Notes under the pieces: generated by a model
The model's input: only the letters and a program-made list of their open reading frames with translations
Told to the model about the DNA's origin: nothing
Database searches by the model: none
Source of the DNA: Lota lota
Taxonomy: Eukaryota; Chordata; Actinopteri; Gadiformes; Lotidae
Assembly: GCA_026745465.1 (NCBI GenBank)
Contig: JACYXH010000436.1
Coordinates: forward strand, 62,001-126,000
Length of the DNA: 64,000 nt
Direction of reading: 5' to 3'
Program-made: the position numbers and the translations under genes
Shown here: in pieces, positions 46,201 to 59,611 of the stretch
How positions within the stretch are numbered: position 1 is the stretch's first letter
How the letters are laid out: every line of letters begins with the position of its first letter

Positions 46201-47779
46201 AGGAGGCTGGAACAGAATGTTGCTTACATCTAGAGAAAGTTGAGACATACAGACGTGTGTGTGTGTGAGTGTGTGGGGTGTGTGTGTGTGTGTGTGTGTG
46301 TGGGTGTGTGGTTTGTGGTTTGTGGTTTGTGGTGTGTGTGCAAGAGTTCCTGTTTTGGTCTAGTATCTAATGCAGGGTTTCTCCTTCTTCCACTTATGTA
46401 TATCTGTAGTCAGTTGGGTTTCATGTGTAAGATAACTAATGACATTTTTTAATGCCAGGAGGGAAATCTGGGTTTAACAGTGAAATTGACAGTAATACTT
46501 CTGCCACTATGGATGGACTTTAACTTTTCATAAGCTATTTTAATATTTCTGTACTCATGTTGTAACAATACTATTTTTAAATATTTCAAACATATATATA
46601 TATATATATCAACATAACTACACACATAACAAATTATTATAATTAGTATAATACTATAATATACTATATATTATAATTATTATAATTCATAATTCATAAT
46701 AATAATTATTTAATTAATAATCATAAGAAAAAATATATTAGTCGTTTATAATTTGTTTTGCGTCACTTATTTCTTTAATGCTGTTTTTATTTTGTGCTTT
46801 TTTTTGTCAAATAAAAGAAATAACATCTCAAAGACATCGAGCTATGCAGTTTCTGTGTGAGTGTATGAACACCATGATTGGTGGAGAAATTGGCTGTGAA
46901 ATGGCGTAGAAACCAATTGGTGTTCTCCGTTACATAAATAAGACATTTCCACCTTAAATGTATGCAGAAAAGGCACAAATTGGTGCAGAAAGAATTCCCC
47001 AGAGGGCAGGAAAGGAAGTGTGTTTGATGCTCAAAATTTCCAGGGGGAGTAAGACCTGCTTTATCTGAACCCCCGCACAAGAAAATCTGCTTTACCCCTG
47101 TTGTTAAATTTTAATGTTATATGTGGTCAAGACACAGAAAATAATGTTATGACTTAGTATAACATGAGATCTGTCAAATCAATATAATAACAAAACATTC
47201 TGGGCATTCAAATAATGAATTTTATTGATAGAAGATAACATAACAGCACTCAACTTAACATGTTGTTCCTTTAATGCACTATTTCAATGATATACAACAA
47301 TAGTTTGTGATTTGGTGTGGGTGCATTTAGGACAATAATAAAAGGAATATGATACCATGTATTCACTGTTGTCTTCTTAAATCATTGTTTACCTTATACA
47401 CACATTTGACATTGTATTGTTTCAGAATCACGGATGTCTATTTAAATGATGTATGTTGAAGTCAAAGGGAAACCTTCACACTGGCAATTTTCTAAAATGA
47501 GAGTACTACTTCAGACGTGTGGAAGAGAGCCTGCATTCTGCAACATCACCTCTAAAAGATGGACCATTGCCATTATTGGTACGGTATTTGCGTTCTCCGT
47601 TTGTCGCAGTTGTAAAAATGACATCAATGGTCCAACATACCACATTTCCTTGACATTTTTGCTGACACAGAGTTGATGCTGCAGGCACTACTGGCGGACC
47701 ATACGGACTAGCGGTGAATTTAATTTCCTGTTTTTAAGGAGTTCATTGTGTACTGCCTTCTCTGTTCAACTTTGATTAT
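46201..47779. other. Microsatellite, AT-rich and repeat sequence
   Basis: A GT-rich run lies at about 46251-46345 and AT-rich sequence with TA repeats at 46589-46745. Bases about 47520-47740 look like dispersed repeat sequence (shared with 54440-54490 and the right flank of the DIRS element). No gene is supported. Confidence 0.5.
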
Positions 47780-49626
47780 TAGCATATAACCAGTGGTGTA
47801 GTGGTGCCTGGAGAAGTGGCTATACTCTTATTTATTTTTTTAAGCGGCCCGTCCAGCAAAGTATAAGCATGCTGTGTTATAAATAGTGACATGTAAGACT
47901 ACTCTTGTATATTTAGTTCACCTAAAAATGGGCAGGTAGTATTTGCACATTGTCACTTAACTTCTGCTGCTTGATTTCAGGGAGAAAGGATCATTATGAA
48001 ATTAACATTAGCCACAGAAGAGGTGCGGATTTTTCAATCAATACTGGCCCTCAGACTACAGGGTGAGACAACTACATAATTATGCATTTTGAGTGAACTA
48101 TTCCTTATTTCTAAATCCATCCACACATGAAATTTGACAACTATTCCCTCACCTTGTAAGTAGTCTATGGGACAGTAGTTTATTTTGTAAACTGTCTCTT
48201 GCAACATATAGTGTAGGCCAGAGTGTGCCACCATTATACAATTACCATTTGTCAAGGGGCAGTTTGCAAATATTACTGGTACTACACAGGCCTAATAAGT
48301 GAATATTAGATACATTCAAGATGAGGCAAACATGGTGTTTCAATCAGAGATTAGTTTGTTTTTAACAAACATTCGAATATCATCATCGATCAAAGAATTC
48401 AAAAATATATTCAAAACAATATGTTAAAAAATAACCATATTTAGTTAGTAACAATGAACACAACTATCTACATTTTACCACATATTCATGAAAACCACAG
48501 TGATATACTCTCTCGGTTGAGTTAATGGACACCATTGGAAAACAGCGGTTGGAGTTGCTTTATGTCATGCTGCAGCTCTATTAGACTATAGCACACGAGA
48601 AGAAGATGTGGGTCTGAATGTGGCCTGCTGTGTAGAACAAATCAAATCCAAGGGAACGGAATTACAAAACCATTCCCATGGATCGAGAATCCAAGGGCAC
48701 GTTTTAAAAATCCCTTCTCACTTTACACATCAAGGTTTTCTTTTCTATCATGTGACCCCAGAGGGGCTCAGTACATTTCAGCCACTGGTTATGTGAAGAT
48801 AATCTCTTTATTGGGTGCTTTTTAGGGAACATTTGCATTTCTTCACATGTGATTGGATTAGCTACTCATGTGCTGGACTGTATGGCGATTGCAGGACACT
48901 ACTGAATGATGCGCATCAGAGAGGATTTAGAAGTGGGTATACGCTATGCAGACTGAAGAATAAGTAGTTATACACCGTTTACCTGCGTATACCCTGCACT
49001 ACACCACTACATATAACTTTTGAAAGAGGGTTTTTCAGATGCTGCTCCTCGCCATACTCCTATTTTCCTATAAAACCATAACTGATAAGAGTCCTTGGGC
49101 GTCATCGTGGGGTCCGCAGAAGTATAAATTCATCCTCAGTGGTCCTCAACATCTCACAGGCCGGCCCACCAATCGCGTGGCCTCTCGTTTGGCCTCCCAT
49201 TCACTTTGTGTTGGACGCGTTGTCGCATGGGGCAAGGGATTGTGGGAAGGCTTGCGGGGGATTGAAGCGAGGTGAAGGGCGGGGCCTATGCAAATGTATT
49301 TGTTGGTGAGGTCACCAAGTCTCAGAAGTAAAGGCTGACTGCAAACGAGCCGTTTCAGGCGTTTCAGGAGAGGGCTTTTTTGTGGGAGAGAGTATCTCCC
49401 TTTGGGGTGGACTTTGAGCTTTGTAACTTAACAGACCTTTTACATGGACAAAGAAACGCTACAACACACTGAAGGAAAGGGAAAAAACCCAAAAGCTAAA
49501 TATGACCCCTTTAAGAGGATAATACACAAATGTTCCTGCATGAGGCCCATTGTTTGCTTTGACATTAAACATATAGTTAGGCCTACACCAAAACACCTTA
49601 CAATAAACATTAATTTGTCATGTAGA
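47780..49626. other. 3' spacer of gene G
   Basis: Homologous to one half of the A/B, C/D and E/F spacers, including the 3'-flank block at about 49030-49620. The convergent plus-strand partner expected from the other pairs is missing; homology ends at about 47780 against transposon sequence. Confidence 0.55.
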
Positions 49627-52459
49627 TCAGACAATGCTGACATCAAGATTTAGCTCACAGATCCAGTAACGATCTGCAAGACACGATAGGTCATTCCATC
49701 CACCCATTTTGTAACGCTCAACACAATCTTCCTCTTTATTTGGAGCTGGACCGTTATTATCTGGTTGAGAAGTTCCCCAGTACCTGAAAAAATTTGTATT
49801 TAATGGATTTTACTTTTCTTTTGTTGGTTTAGACATGACTGAAAGGAATACATAATGAATATGTGGTTTTCCGAGTAGTGTTCTATGTTACATGTTAATG
49901 CTGCATCTAAACCAGTCAGGACCACAAAAAAGCATGTGGGCTGGTCCTGAGTGGATGTTCTACTCAGGAATAGATTAATAGGGCTGCCTTACTCCCATGA
50001 TTTTGAAGCCATTCTCAGATAATTATAAAGTTATCCTTCACTTATTTCATATTTTCACATTGACTTAAGTTTGTACTTGACCCGATAATGGTTTGCTGAC
50101 GATACATATTAAGGAAATTCATAGCAGTTGTCAAAATCACAGCAGTGCAGTCCTTGAAATGGACTGCACCGAGTCATCTGGTGTGTTCAAACAGGCCAAA
50201 GTCTTACGCTGTAGTCAGGGGAGTTCCATCCACCCACTTCCAGGTCCCTTCTACTTCTACATCAGTTAAACCGAGCCAAAAGCCCAAAGGGACAATATCC
50301 TGGAACAACAATGAAAGGGATATGAATATACTCAAGATCTGTCAAGAAATCACTGCAATAGAAACAATGGATGGAGAATTTAGGTTGATAAAAGATGATC
50401 ATAGTTATTTCAGCCCATACATCTTAGACCTCTTGTAACTCTTTGTTCCTGATAAATTACTGGGATAACACTTTCTTGCACTGATAGTTTTTTTCACTAT
50501 TCACACATGCTGCTACATACTTCAACACATGGCATAGCAATACCGGAAGCAACCAGCAGATGGCGATAATGCAACACTTATTGAAGACACCCACCAAATT
50601 AAAGATGGACTGGAAGGAGAAGACTTATTTTGGAATATATCAACTTTCAAGCCGTTCTTAACAAAAGGAGCTTGTTTGCAAACAATTCTTGTGATTTGTT
50701 TGCTCTCTCCACGTGAAAGAGTCTTATATTAAATGGACGCAACCCTTTTCGTGCCTCTGCCGGAAATGTTACTGCTTTAATCCTCAACACAGCCGGACAG
50801 GCAGTGATCCGGAAACGCTACTAGGCCTTGAGCAGGGAACTCGGCCATGCAGATTTCTTGGAAAATCAACCCGTTTGCATTCACACATGACCCCATGCAA
50901 GAAATGTTCTGGAACATTTCAGGGATAGACTGTATGTGTGAAAGGGGCTTAAGAGTCCTTTAAATCCTGATGCAAATTTTCTAATGAATTGTTTAAAATA
51001 CGACTTCTCATTAGTACAAGTCAGTTTTATTTGTACATCCCTTAATGGCAGTGAGTCTCAAAGGGTTTCACAGGCCACTATTATACAACCCCCAGACCCT
51101 AATCCATTAAAGCGCTAGAGAAAACTCCCATAATAATCAAGGAAGAAACCTTGAGAAGGAACAGAGGTTTTGCGTTCCTACTGGTGGTTTCTTCCTTGAT
51201 AAATGAGTGAGTTTTTCCCTCCTTCGAGGGATGGTTAGGAGTGCAATGGGTGCCATCATGGACAGACATATTGGTAGCATAACAAGTAAAACAGTTTCAG
51301 TAAATAAAATAACGATGGTCCACTGTACCGCTGGCCATCGCTATTTTCTTTTTATGTTTGATAAAAAAAAAAAGGAATCAGGCTCTTGTTTTTTTAGTCC
51401 ACTGCTAAACAGAAATGACACTACAAACTCATGTTGTAAGATTGCAGCCATCCAATGTCAACCACCTTTGGTCCATTTCTCAACCAATGGTAGAAATCAT
51501 GCTGGGATGATCTTGGTACTTGGTATGAAAGCGTGTATGTAAAAAGTACACTAGCACACTACCTGTTCCTCCTTGCTGTTTACGACAATGAGATCAGATC
51601 CTCTCTCCCTGCAGTCATTCCTGCTATCGTTCCAGTTCTTCTTGGAATGGGACTTGTAATAGCAACTGCAGATGTTGTTTTGCCAGCACATGCAGATATT
51701 TACTGCAACAAAAAAACAAAACATAAAAACCTAACATACAACACCTCAAGTGATGACAAATCGAACAAATAAGCGATCGCGATACCTTCACCATTCAGGG
51801 TCTTTAGTAAGGCATCCTGCTGCTTCAGCGATGTGTTGAAAGCAGTCTGCAAGCGATTCCTCTCTTCCACCATGTTTTCTAAAGCGCTCTGCAAGAGATT
51901 CCTCTCTTCCACCATGTTGTCTAAATTGATCTGCAAGAGATTCATCTCTTCTACCATGCTGTCTAAAGCGCTCTGCAAGAGATTCATCTCTTCCACCTTG
52001 TTGTCTCAAGCGCTCTGCAGTTCTTCATTTTGCCCGGTCACGGTGAAATCTGAAGTCAGAAAATGATCATGAACAATGTCGTCAGAGTGACAATATCTCA
52101 TGTTTAACTGTAAAGATTATCAATAGCAAAACACTGAAGTCAAACTGAAGAGATAGAAGCAAATCATTATTGTCAGAACTTTTTTGCAATGGGGTTGCTC
52201 TTGCTTGTACCAATGATTAACATCAACTGCAACACACAATGTGGTATGAGTTGAGTGCTTATTACAAATGCTGTTGAATTGACTTCATACACACGCAGGA
52301 TCATTCTCAACAAACACATTAAGAAGCAAATGGTGTGTGTTGTGTGGAACTCACAGCGGACGGCTAGACCTGCGAGGCCAGCGAGCATCAGGAGACACAG
52401 CAGAGCCACACACCAAGCAGCAGTGTTGAGATGGTTCTTATTCTGAGGGTTAGCAGGGG

Positions 52460-52541
<82 letters not shown>

Positions 52542-52982
52542 GTTTTAATTGAGGTCAGAACAAGTGAAGTTCTAAATCAGGCAGGTATTATGAATCAATT
52601 CCTAAAAGGGGAATGTGATGTACATATGTTGACAATTTTAAAAGACTCCGATCTCATTATATGGCCCTTTAGCATTAGGAAGTTAATTACCACTGAAATA
52701 AATCACCATTCACATAACATTTGAAGATACTAGAAGGTTATGTTGTAGATGTACACCATGTGTGCGGCTGTCACCTGTGTGTGTCTCTCTTGTCTTGGTG
52801 CTTTGCACCGTGGGCTCATGATGCTGGGCTGAGGGTCCGGTGACGTGGGCATCGATGCTATCATAGATGTCCACAACCCTCTCCTCCCTCTCACTCCAAC
52901 TATCCCCCGTTTCCTGCCATGTCCCTGCCTGGGGAGTCCTCACCTTCCTCCCCTTGCTATGGAGGTCCTCTTCCATCGGCAT
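49627..52982 (-). pseudogene. Lectin gene G, six exons with a stop codon in the neck (QPD type)
   Basis: Exons (minus strand): 52982..52775 (start MPMEED), 52459..52355 (105 nt, as in gene E), 52049..51786 (neck, four coiled-coil units), 51702..51563, 50299..50208, 49783..49627; 966 nt with correct phases and splice borders. Codon TTA of the first neck unit is TGA here (52006-52008), ending the protein right after the transmembrane segment. Otherwise it resembles gene E at the 5' end (VDIYDSID tail motif, longer transmembrane exon) and gene F at the 3' end (QPDNNG, GGWND, YWICE). A read error or polymorphism at the stop cannot be excluded, in which case the gene would be intact. Confidence 0.85.
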
Positions 52983-53403
52983 ATTAGTTGATGAGTGAAC
53001 GCCTTGGTTTCACTCAAAATGATTCAACTTGGTTGAAAGATTACGTTATTTTAAAGGGAACACAAAACCACAGACGGGAAGTTTCCAAAGAGGAAGAAAA
53101 CCACTTCATAGAAGATAACATTAAGGAACTGTTAAGGTCACTTTTCTCTTGCCCCATTCTGATTAACACACATCTATACAAAAGTTATCGTTGTTGTGGT
53201 TCATAACTGTGTTACCTGCGTATACCCTGCACTACACCACTGCATATCACTTTTGAAAGAGTGTTTGTCAGATGCTGCCCCTCACCATACTCCTATTTTC
53301 CTATAAAACCATAACTGATAAGAGTCCTTGGGCCTCAACGTGGGGTGCGCAGAAGTATAAATTCAGCCTCAGTGGTCCACAACATCTCACAGGCCGGTGT
53401 TAC
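52983..53403. other. 5' flank of gene G fused to a 3'-flank block
   Basis: Bases 52983-53205 are the lectin promoter-type flank, with the ETS/PU.1-like pair at about 53076-53099. Bases 53207-53400 are a piece of the lectin 3'-flank block. The same fusion lies upstream of gene E (26235-26445, inverted), which marks E and G as sister copies. Confidence 0.55.
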
Positions 53404-53524
53404 GGGAAGGACGTCTCTGTGGGGGCTCTGGACTCGTTCCAGCTGACCCTCAGAGTGATGTTGAGAAGAGCTTGGAGAACACAAAGCAGGCTGATGCTGA
53501 GATAAGCCAGGTGCAGGTGTCTTT
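53404..53524 (-). other. Possible transmembrane exon of another receptor gene
   Basis: On the minus strand, between an acceptor-like cactgcag and a donor-like GTAACA, one frame is open and reads HLAYLSISLLCVLQALLNIT and then RVSWNES, a hydrophobic segment followed by a polar part. This is the composition of a type II receptor transmembrane exon. It interrupts the 3'-flank block abruptly at 53400. No neighbouring exons were identified. Confidence 0.35.
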
Positions 53525-54824
53525 CTGCAGTGAAACACACACAGGCTAGTTCATATTCAATAAAAAATAAAAAACGAATAACTAGAATAACTATTGATGA
53601 AAATCTTTCAATTGTTCAATTAACACTTAACAATTGTTCAATCAACACAACACAGACAGACAGACAAAGAGAGAGAGAGTACCTACTTGAGTTTGCTGTA
53701 CAATCTGGCATAATCTCTTCAGTTTCGTTCCCAGAATATGACTGATATTTTCTGGTCTCGACGTGCATCTCAATCTAATCTGGGCGATGCGCCATGGCCG
53801 ATAACGTTCACGCAGCTCTCTCCTCGCAGACTGAGGCGTTCTTCAGGCTGACTCAGAAAAAGATTATCATCTTATATGATCAACCTTCCTGTTTTTGACT
53901 GGTGTGACGGCCTATAGACTACCGTGTCATTTATATATTTATTTTATTCAAGGCCTTAAATTGAATTGGTTCCTCATCACTAAAATATGCTGTGTAGTCT
54001 AGAAGCTATTTGGCTCATTTGGTACACAGATCAATATCAAATAATATACCCAAGATTTATATACTTTCAGGCAAAAGCATATAACTTTTGAAAGAGGGTT
54101 TGTCAAATGCTGCTCCTCGCCATACTCCTATTTTCCTATATAACCATAACTGATAAGAGTCCAGGGGCCTCATCGTGGGGTCCGCAGGAGTATAAATTCA
54201 GCTTCACAACCCGGCCCCACCAAACACGTGGCCTCGAGTGTGGCACTTGCCTCCCATTCCCTTTGAATTGGACGCGTGCTGGATGCGTGCTCGCGTGGAG
54301 CAGGGGATTGTGGGAATGCTCGCGTGCAGGCGGGGGATCACGGAGTGTTGAAAGTGGAGGGACAAAAGGTCAACTTCAGTTGACCTTATGCAAATGAGCG
54401 CCATGAGTTTGGCTATGTGATTGGACAATCGACATTCAGTGAGTACTGGAGGACCATATGGACTCGTGGTGAATTTCATTTCCTGTTTTTAAGGACTTCC
54501 ATCAATACCTGGGAAAACTCCCACAAGCAGCTGCTTATTCTGCTGTACGTCAGACGGGCTCAGTGTAGCAGCTCTCTTTTCTTAGTGTGGAGCGTTTCCT
54601 TACGGCGTGACGCAAGGCTACGCGACGCTTGCGTGCCCAGTGTAGCAGGGGAGCTACATTGAGCACGAAATCGTTGCGTCGGTAGCGTAGCTTTGTGACC
54701 TGCTCCACCGGCCACGACCTGCATCAGTGGTGCAACAGGAGCAACACGGCTGTTCACTGCAACCATTTAGTTACTTTGTTATTTTTAGTTCATTTAGTTA
54801 ATTATTATTTTATGTTGTATGTAA
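53525..54824. other. Mixed repeat sequence left of the tandem array
   Basis: Bases 54075-54410 are a diverged copy of the lectin 3'-flank block. Bases 54430-54490 match 45445-45510 inverted. Bases about 54560-54740 are GC-rich, with GCGACGCTTGCGTGCCC and GCGTCGGTAGCG-like elements, probably a DNA-transposon end. No gene is seen. Confidence 0.4.
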
Positions 54825-55671
<847 letters not shown>

Positions 55672-56007
55672 ATTAGTCGATGAGTGCCAACGCCTTGGTT
55701 TTACTCAAAGTTAATCAACTTGTTTGAAAGATTAAGTTCCTTTAAAGGAAACACAAAACCGTAGACGGGAAGTGTCCAAAGAGGAAGAAAAACCATTTCA
55801 TAGAAGATTGCATTTATTAACTGTTAAGGTCACTTTTCTCTTGCCCCTTTCAGATGAAAACACATATGAACAAAAGTTATCTTTGTTGTGGTTCATAACT
55901 ACAAACAGATTTAGACGAAGGCTTCAAGATGAACAAGGCAATTTCTCTGTTTAACTTAGCAAAATCGAGAAATAAGTTTAATACAAAGTAATCTTACGTG
56001 AGGAACT

Positions 56008-56838
56008 TTGAAAATAGGGAGAATAACGGGGAAGACAACCTCTTTATCATGCACCGATGAAATTAATAAGGGATTAGCCGAAACGCCATATATTAAATTG
56101 GCCAATGTTAAAGCAGCAGTAATCCTGCGGAGAGGGATCGAAGGAGTATGGGCAGGGAGAGCCTTGTCCAAGTTAAATTATGCCCGTCGGGGTTATCTGA
56201 CGGGGTTTTTAGAAATTTTTATTTGGCGGAAAATAGGGAGTACATGTATCCTCTGTGGAAATGATACCGGATTGTCAGTACTATATGAGGGCCCAGGGCA
56301 GCTTCGACCAACTGCTTTTAAACCAAAAATGGAAGAAATGCAAAACTTAGTGCCGGCACCAGTGAAAGTCATGGATGCAATAATCTGTGGGAAATGCCGC
56401 ACCAGAACACTCCCGAGAACCACCATCTACACCCAATGGAGCCTGGATGACCCACTTTCCCGCCAAACTAGATGTAGGTGTGAGTGGGATGGGGAACATA
56501 TTAAAGACTGCTACTGGTGTGTAGAAATGATGAAAGACGAAAGACTACGAAGTCTGCAACCCGCAGAAGGATGGGAGGTACGGCGCTTTTTCGAGCCATT
56601 AGAAGAGATGACTCCGGAACAGAGAGTTGGGTTTGCGCCCACCTTATCGCCCCTACCTGAGGAAACCGAGGTTTCCCCCATAGGTGCGGGAGAGGAGGAC
56701 AAAGGCCTATATGATGTACCAAGGAGGCAAGAGACAACAGTTCCAACTGCGGCAAAATATCTGGCTGTTTTTTTCAGTTTTTCTTTTCTTTTTATTATGC
56801 TGGTAAAATCTCGCTTGTCTACTCATGATAAAATATAG
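56008..56838 (+). CDS. Unrecognised 276-codon open frame, copy 1 (Cys-pair protein with C-terminal membrane segment)
   Basis: The frame opens right after a host-derived TGA (55999-56001). The first codon listed is TTG and the first in-frame ATG is at residue 108, so the true start is missing or lies in another exon. Visible features: basic N-terminal part; cysteine pairs C80-x2-C83, C127-x2-C130, C156-x-C158 and C168-x2-C171, suggesting zinc binding; an acidic, Pro-rich stretch at 190-245 with GLYDVPRR (YDVP, an SH2-ligand-like motif); and a hydrophobic segment at about 250-267 (YLAVFFSFSFLFIMLV) near the C-terminus. The last 30 codons lie in sequence homologous to lectin 5' flanks. I do not recognise the family. 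It is divergent from lectin fragment H, about 340 bp away. Confidence 0.5.
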   Translation: MKIGRITGKTTSLSCTDEINKGLAETPYIKLANVKAAVILRRGIEGVWAGRALSKLNYARRGYLTGFLEIFIWRKIGSTCILCGNDTGLSVLYEGPGQLRPTAFKPKMEEMQNLVPAPVKVMDAIICGKCRTRTLPRTTIYTQWSLDDPLSRQTRCRCEWDGEHIKDCYWCVEMMKDERLRSLQPAEGWEVRRFFEPLEEMTPEQRVGFAPTLSPLPEETEVSPIGAGEEDKGLYDVPRRQETTVPTAAKYLAVFFSFSFLFIMLVKSRLSTHDKI

Positions 56839-56968
56839 GCCCATTTTTTGGTAAATGTCTGCAGTTTCTCACATACAATTAAGCTAAATTACGCTGTTTA
56901 CCGCAATCATTTAGTTATTTTGTTACTTTTAGTTCATTTAGTTCATTATTATTTTATGTTGTATGTTA

Positions 56969-57432
56969 CACCATGTTGCCTAAAGAACTCTGCAGTTCTT
57001 CATTTTGCCCGGTCACTGTGAAATGAGAAGTCAGAAAATGATAATTATCATTGTTGTCAGAGTGACAATATCTCATGTTTAACTGCAAAGACAAACAATA
57101 GCAAAACACTGAACTCAAACCGAAGAGATAGAAGCAAATCATTATTGTAATAAATGTTTTTAATGGCTCTGATTCTTGCAATGGAGTTGCTCTTGCTTGT
57201 TCCAATGATTAACATCAACTGCAATACACTGTGTGGTTTGAGTTGAGTGATTATTACAAATGCTATTGAATTTACTTCATACACACGCAGGATCATTCTC
57301 AACAAACACATTTAGAAGCAAATTGTGTGTGTTGTGTGGAACCTGCAAGGCCAGAGAGCATCAGGAGACACAGCAGAGCCACACACCAAGCAGCAGTATT
57401 AAGATGGTTCTTATTCTGAGGGTTATCATGGG

Positions 57433-57503
<71 letters not shown>

Positions 57504-57780
57504 CTTCTTTTAATTGAGGTCACAACAGGGGAAGTTCTAAATCAGGCAGGTATGATTAATAATTTCCTAAAAGGGGAAATGCACGTCTTATCTTGGTGCT
57601 TTGCGCCGTGGGCTCATGATGCTGGGCTGAGGGTCCGGTGACATGGGCATCGATGCTATCATAGATGTCCACAACCCTCTCCTCCTTCTCACTCCAACTA
57701 TCCCCCGTTTCCTGCCATGTCCCTGCCTGGGGAGTCCTCACCTTCCTCCCCTTGCTATGGAGGTCCTCTTCCATCTGCAT
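56969..57780 (-). pseudogene. Lectin fragment I (tandem copy of H)
   Basis: Nearly identical to fragment H, with the same donor and acceptor losses and the same right breakpoint in the neck (GNMV followed by unrelated sequence). Exon 1 start at 57780. The CA run before exon 2 is shorter (57436-57501). Confidence 0.8.
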
Positions 57781-58116
57781 ATTAGTCGATGAGTGCCAAC
57801 GCCTTGGTTTTACTCAAAGTTAATCAACTTGTTTGAAAGATTAAGTTCCTTTAAAGGAAACACAAAACCGTAGACGGGAAGTGTCCAAAGAGGAAGAAAA
57901 ACCATTTCATAGAAGATTGCATTTATTAACTGTTAAGGTCACTTTTCTCTTGCCCCTTTCAGATGAAAACACATATGAACAAAAGTTATCTTTGTTGTGG
58001 TTCATAACTACAAACAGATTTAGACGAAGGCTTCAAGATGAACAAGGCAATTTCTCTGTTTAACTTAGCAAAATCGAGAAATAAGTTTAATACAAAGTAA
58101 TCTTACGTGAGGAACT

Positions 58117-58947
58117 TTGAAAATAGGGAGAATAACGGGGAAGACAACCTCTTTATCATGCACCGATGAAATTAATAAGGGATTAGCCGAAACGCCATAT
58201 ATTAAATTGGCCAATGTTAAAGCAGCAGTAATCCTGCGGAGAGGGATCGAAGGAGTATGGGCAGGGAGAGCCTTGTCCAAGTTAAATTATGCCCGTCGGG
58301 GTTATCTGACGGGGTTTTTAGAATTTTTTATTTGGCGGAAAATAGGGAGTACATGTATCCTCTGTGGAAATGATACCGGATTGTCAGTACTATATGAGGG
58401 CCCAGGGCAGCTTCGACCAACTGCTTTTAAACCAAAAATGGAAGAAATGCAAAACTTAGTGCCGGCACCAGTGAAAGTCATGGATGCAATAATCTGTGGG
58501 AAATGCCGCACCAGAACACTCCCGAGAACCACCATCTACACCCAATGGAGCCTGGATGACCCACTTTCCCGCCAAACTAGATGTAGGTGTGAGTGGGATG
58601 GGGAACATATTAAAGACTGCTACTGGTGTGTAGAAATGATGAAAGACGAAAGACTACGAAGTCTGCAACCCGCAGAAGGATGGGAGGTACGGCGCTTTTT
58701 CGAGCCATTAGAAGAGATGACTCCGGAACAGAGAGTTGGGTTTGCGCCCACCTTATCGCCCCTACCTGAGGAAACCGAGGTTTCCCCGATAGGTGCGGGA
58801 GAGGAGGACAAAGGCCTATATGATGTACCAAGGAGGCAAGAGACAACAGTTCCAACTGCGGCAAAATATCTGGCTGTTTTTTTCAGTTTTTCTTTTCTTT
58901 TTATTATGCTGGTAAAATCTCGCTTGTCTACTCATGATAAAATATAG
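58117..58947 (+). CDS. Unrecognised 276-codon open frame, copy 2
   Basis: Differs from copy 1 by one residue (FLEFF for FLEIF at position 70) and one silent change seen near codon 225, so the duplication is very recent. All cysteine pairs, the YDVP motif and the C-terminal hydrophobic segment are kept. As in copy 1, the frame begins with TTG directly after lectin-flank sequence. The lack of stops over 276 codons in both copies is compatible with coding, but the two copies are too similar to test selection. Confidence 0.5.
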   Translation: MKIGRITGKTTSLSCTDEINKGLAETPYIKLANVKAAVILRRGIEGVWAGRALSKLNYARRGYLTGFLEFFIWRKIGSTCILCGNDTGLSVLYEGPGQLRPTAFKPKMEEMQNLVPAPVKVMDAIICGKCRTRTLPRTTIYTQWSLDDPLSRQTRCRCEWDGEHIKDCYWCVEMMKDERLRSLQPAEGWEVRRFFEPLEEMTPEQRVGFAPTLSPLPEETEVSPIGAGEEDKGLYDVPRRQETTVPTAAKYLAVFFSFSFLFIMLVKSRLSTHDKI

Positions 58948-59077
58948 GCCCATTTTTTGGTAAATGTCTGCAGTTTCTCACATACAATTAAGCTAAATTA
59001 CGCTGTTTACCGCAATCATTTAGTTATTTTGTTACTTTTAGTTCATTTAGTTAATTATTATTTTATGTTGTATGTTA

Positions 59078-59560
59078 CACCATGTTGCCTAAAGAACTCT
59101 GCAGTTCTTCATTTTGCCCGGTCACTGTGAAATGAGAAGTCAGAAAATGATAATGATCATTGTTGTCAGAGTGACAATATCTCATGTTTAACTGCAGAGA
59201 CAAACAATAGCAAAACACTGAAGTCAAACCGAAGAGATAGAAGCAAATCATTATTGTAATAAATGTTTTTAATGGCTCAGATTCTTGCAATGGAGTCGCT
59301 CTTGCTTGTTCCAATGATTAACATCAACTGCAATGCACAGTGTGGTTTGAGTTGAGTGCTTATTACAAATGCTGTTGAATTGACTTCATACACACTCAGG
59401 ATCATTCTCAACAAACTCATTAAGAAGCAAATGGTGTGTGTTGTGTGGAACTCACAGCGGATGGCTAGACCTGCGAGGCCAGCGAGCATCAGGAGACACA
59501 GCAGAGCCACACACCAAGCAGCAGTGTTGAGATGGTTCTTATTCTGAGGGTTATCATGGG

Positions 59561-59611
<51 letters not shown>

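Noticed and set aside
47446-47676. A 76-codon frame at 47446-47676
   Set aside because: It overlaps dispersed repeat sequence and has no splice sites, motifs or homologous frame nearby.
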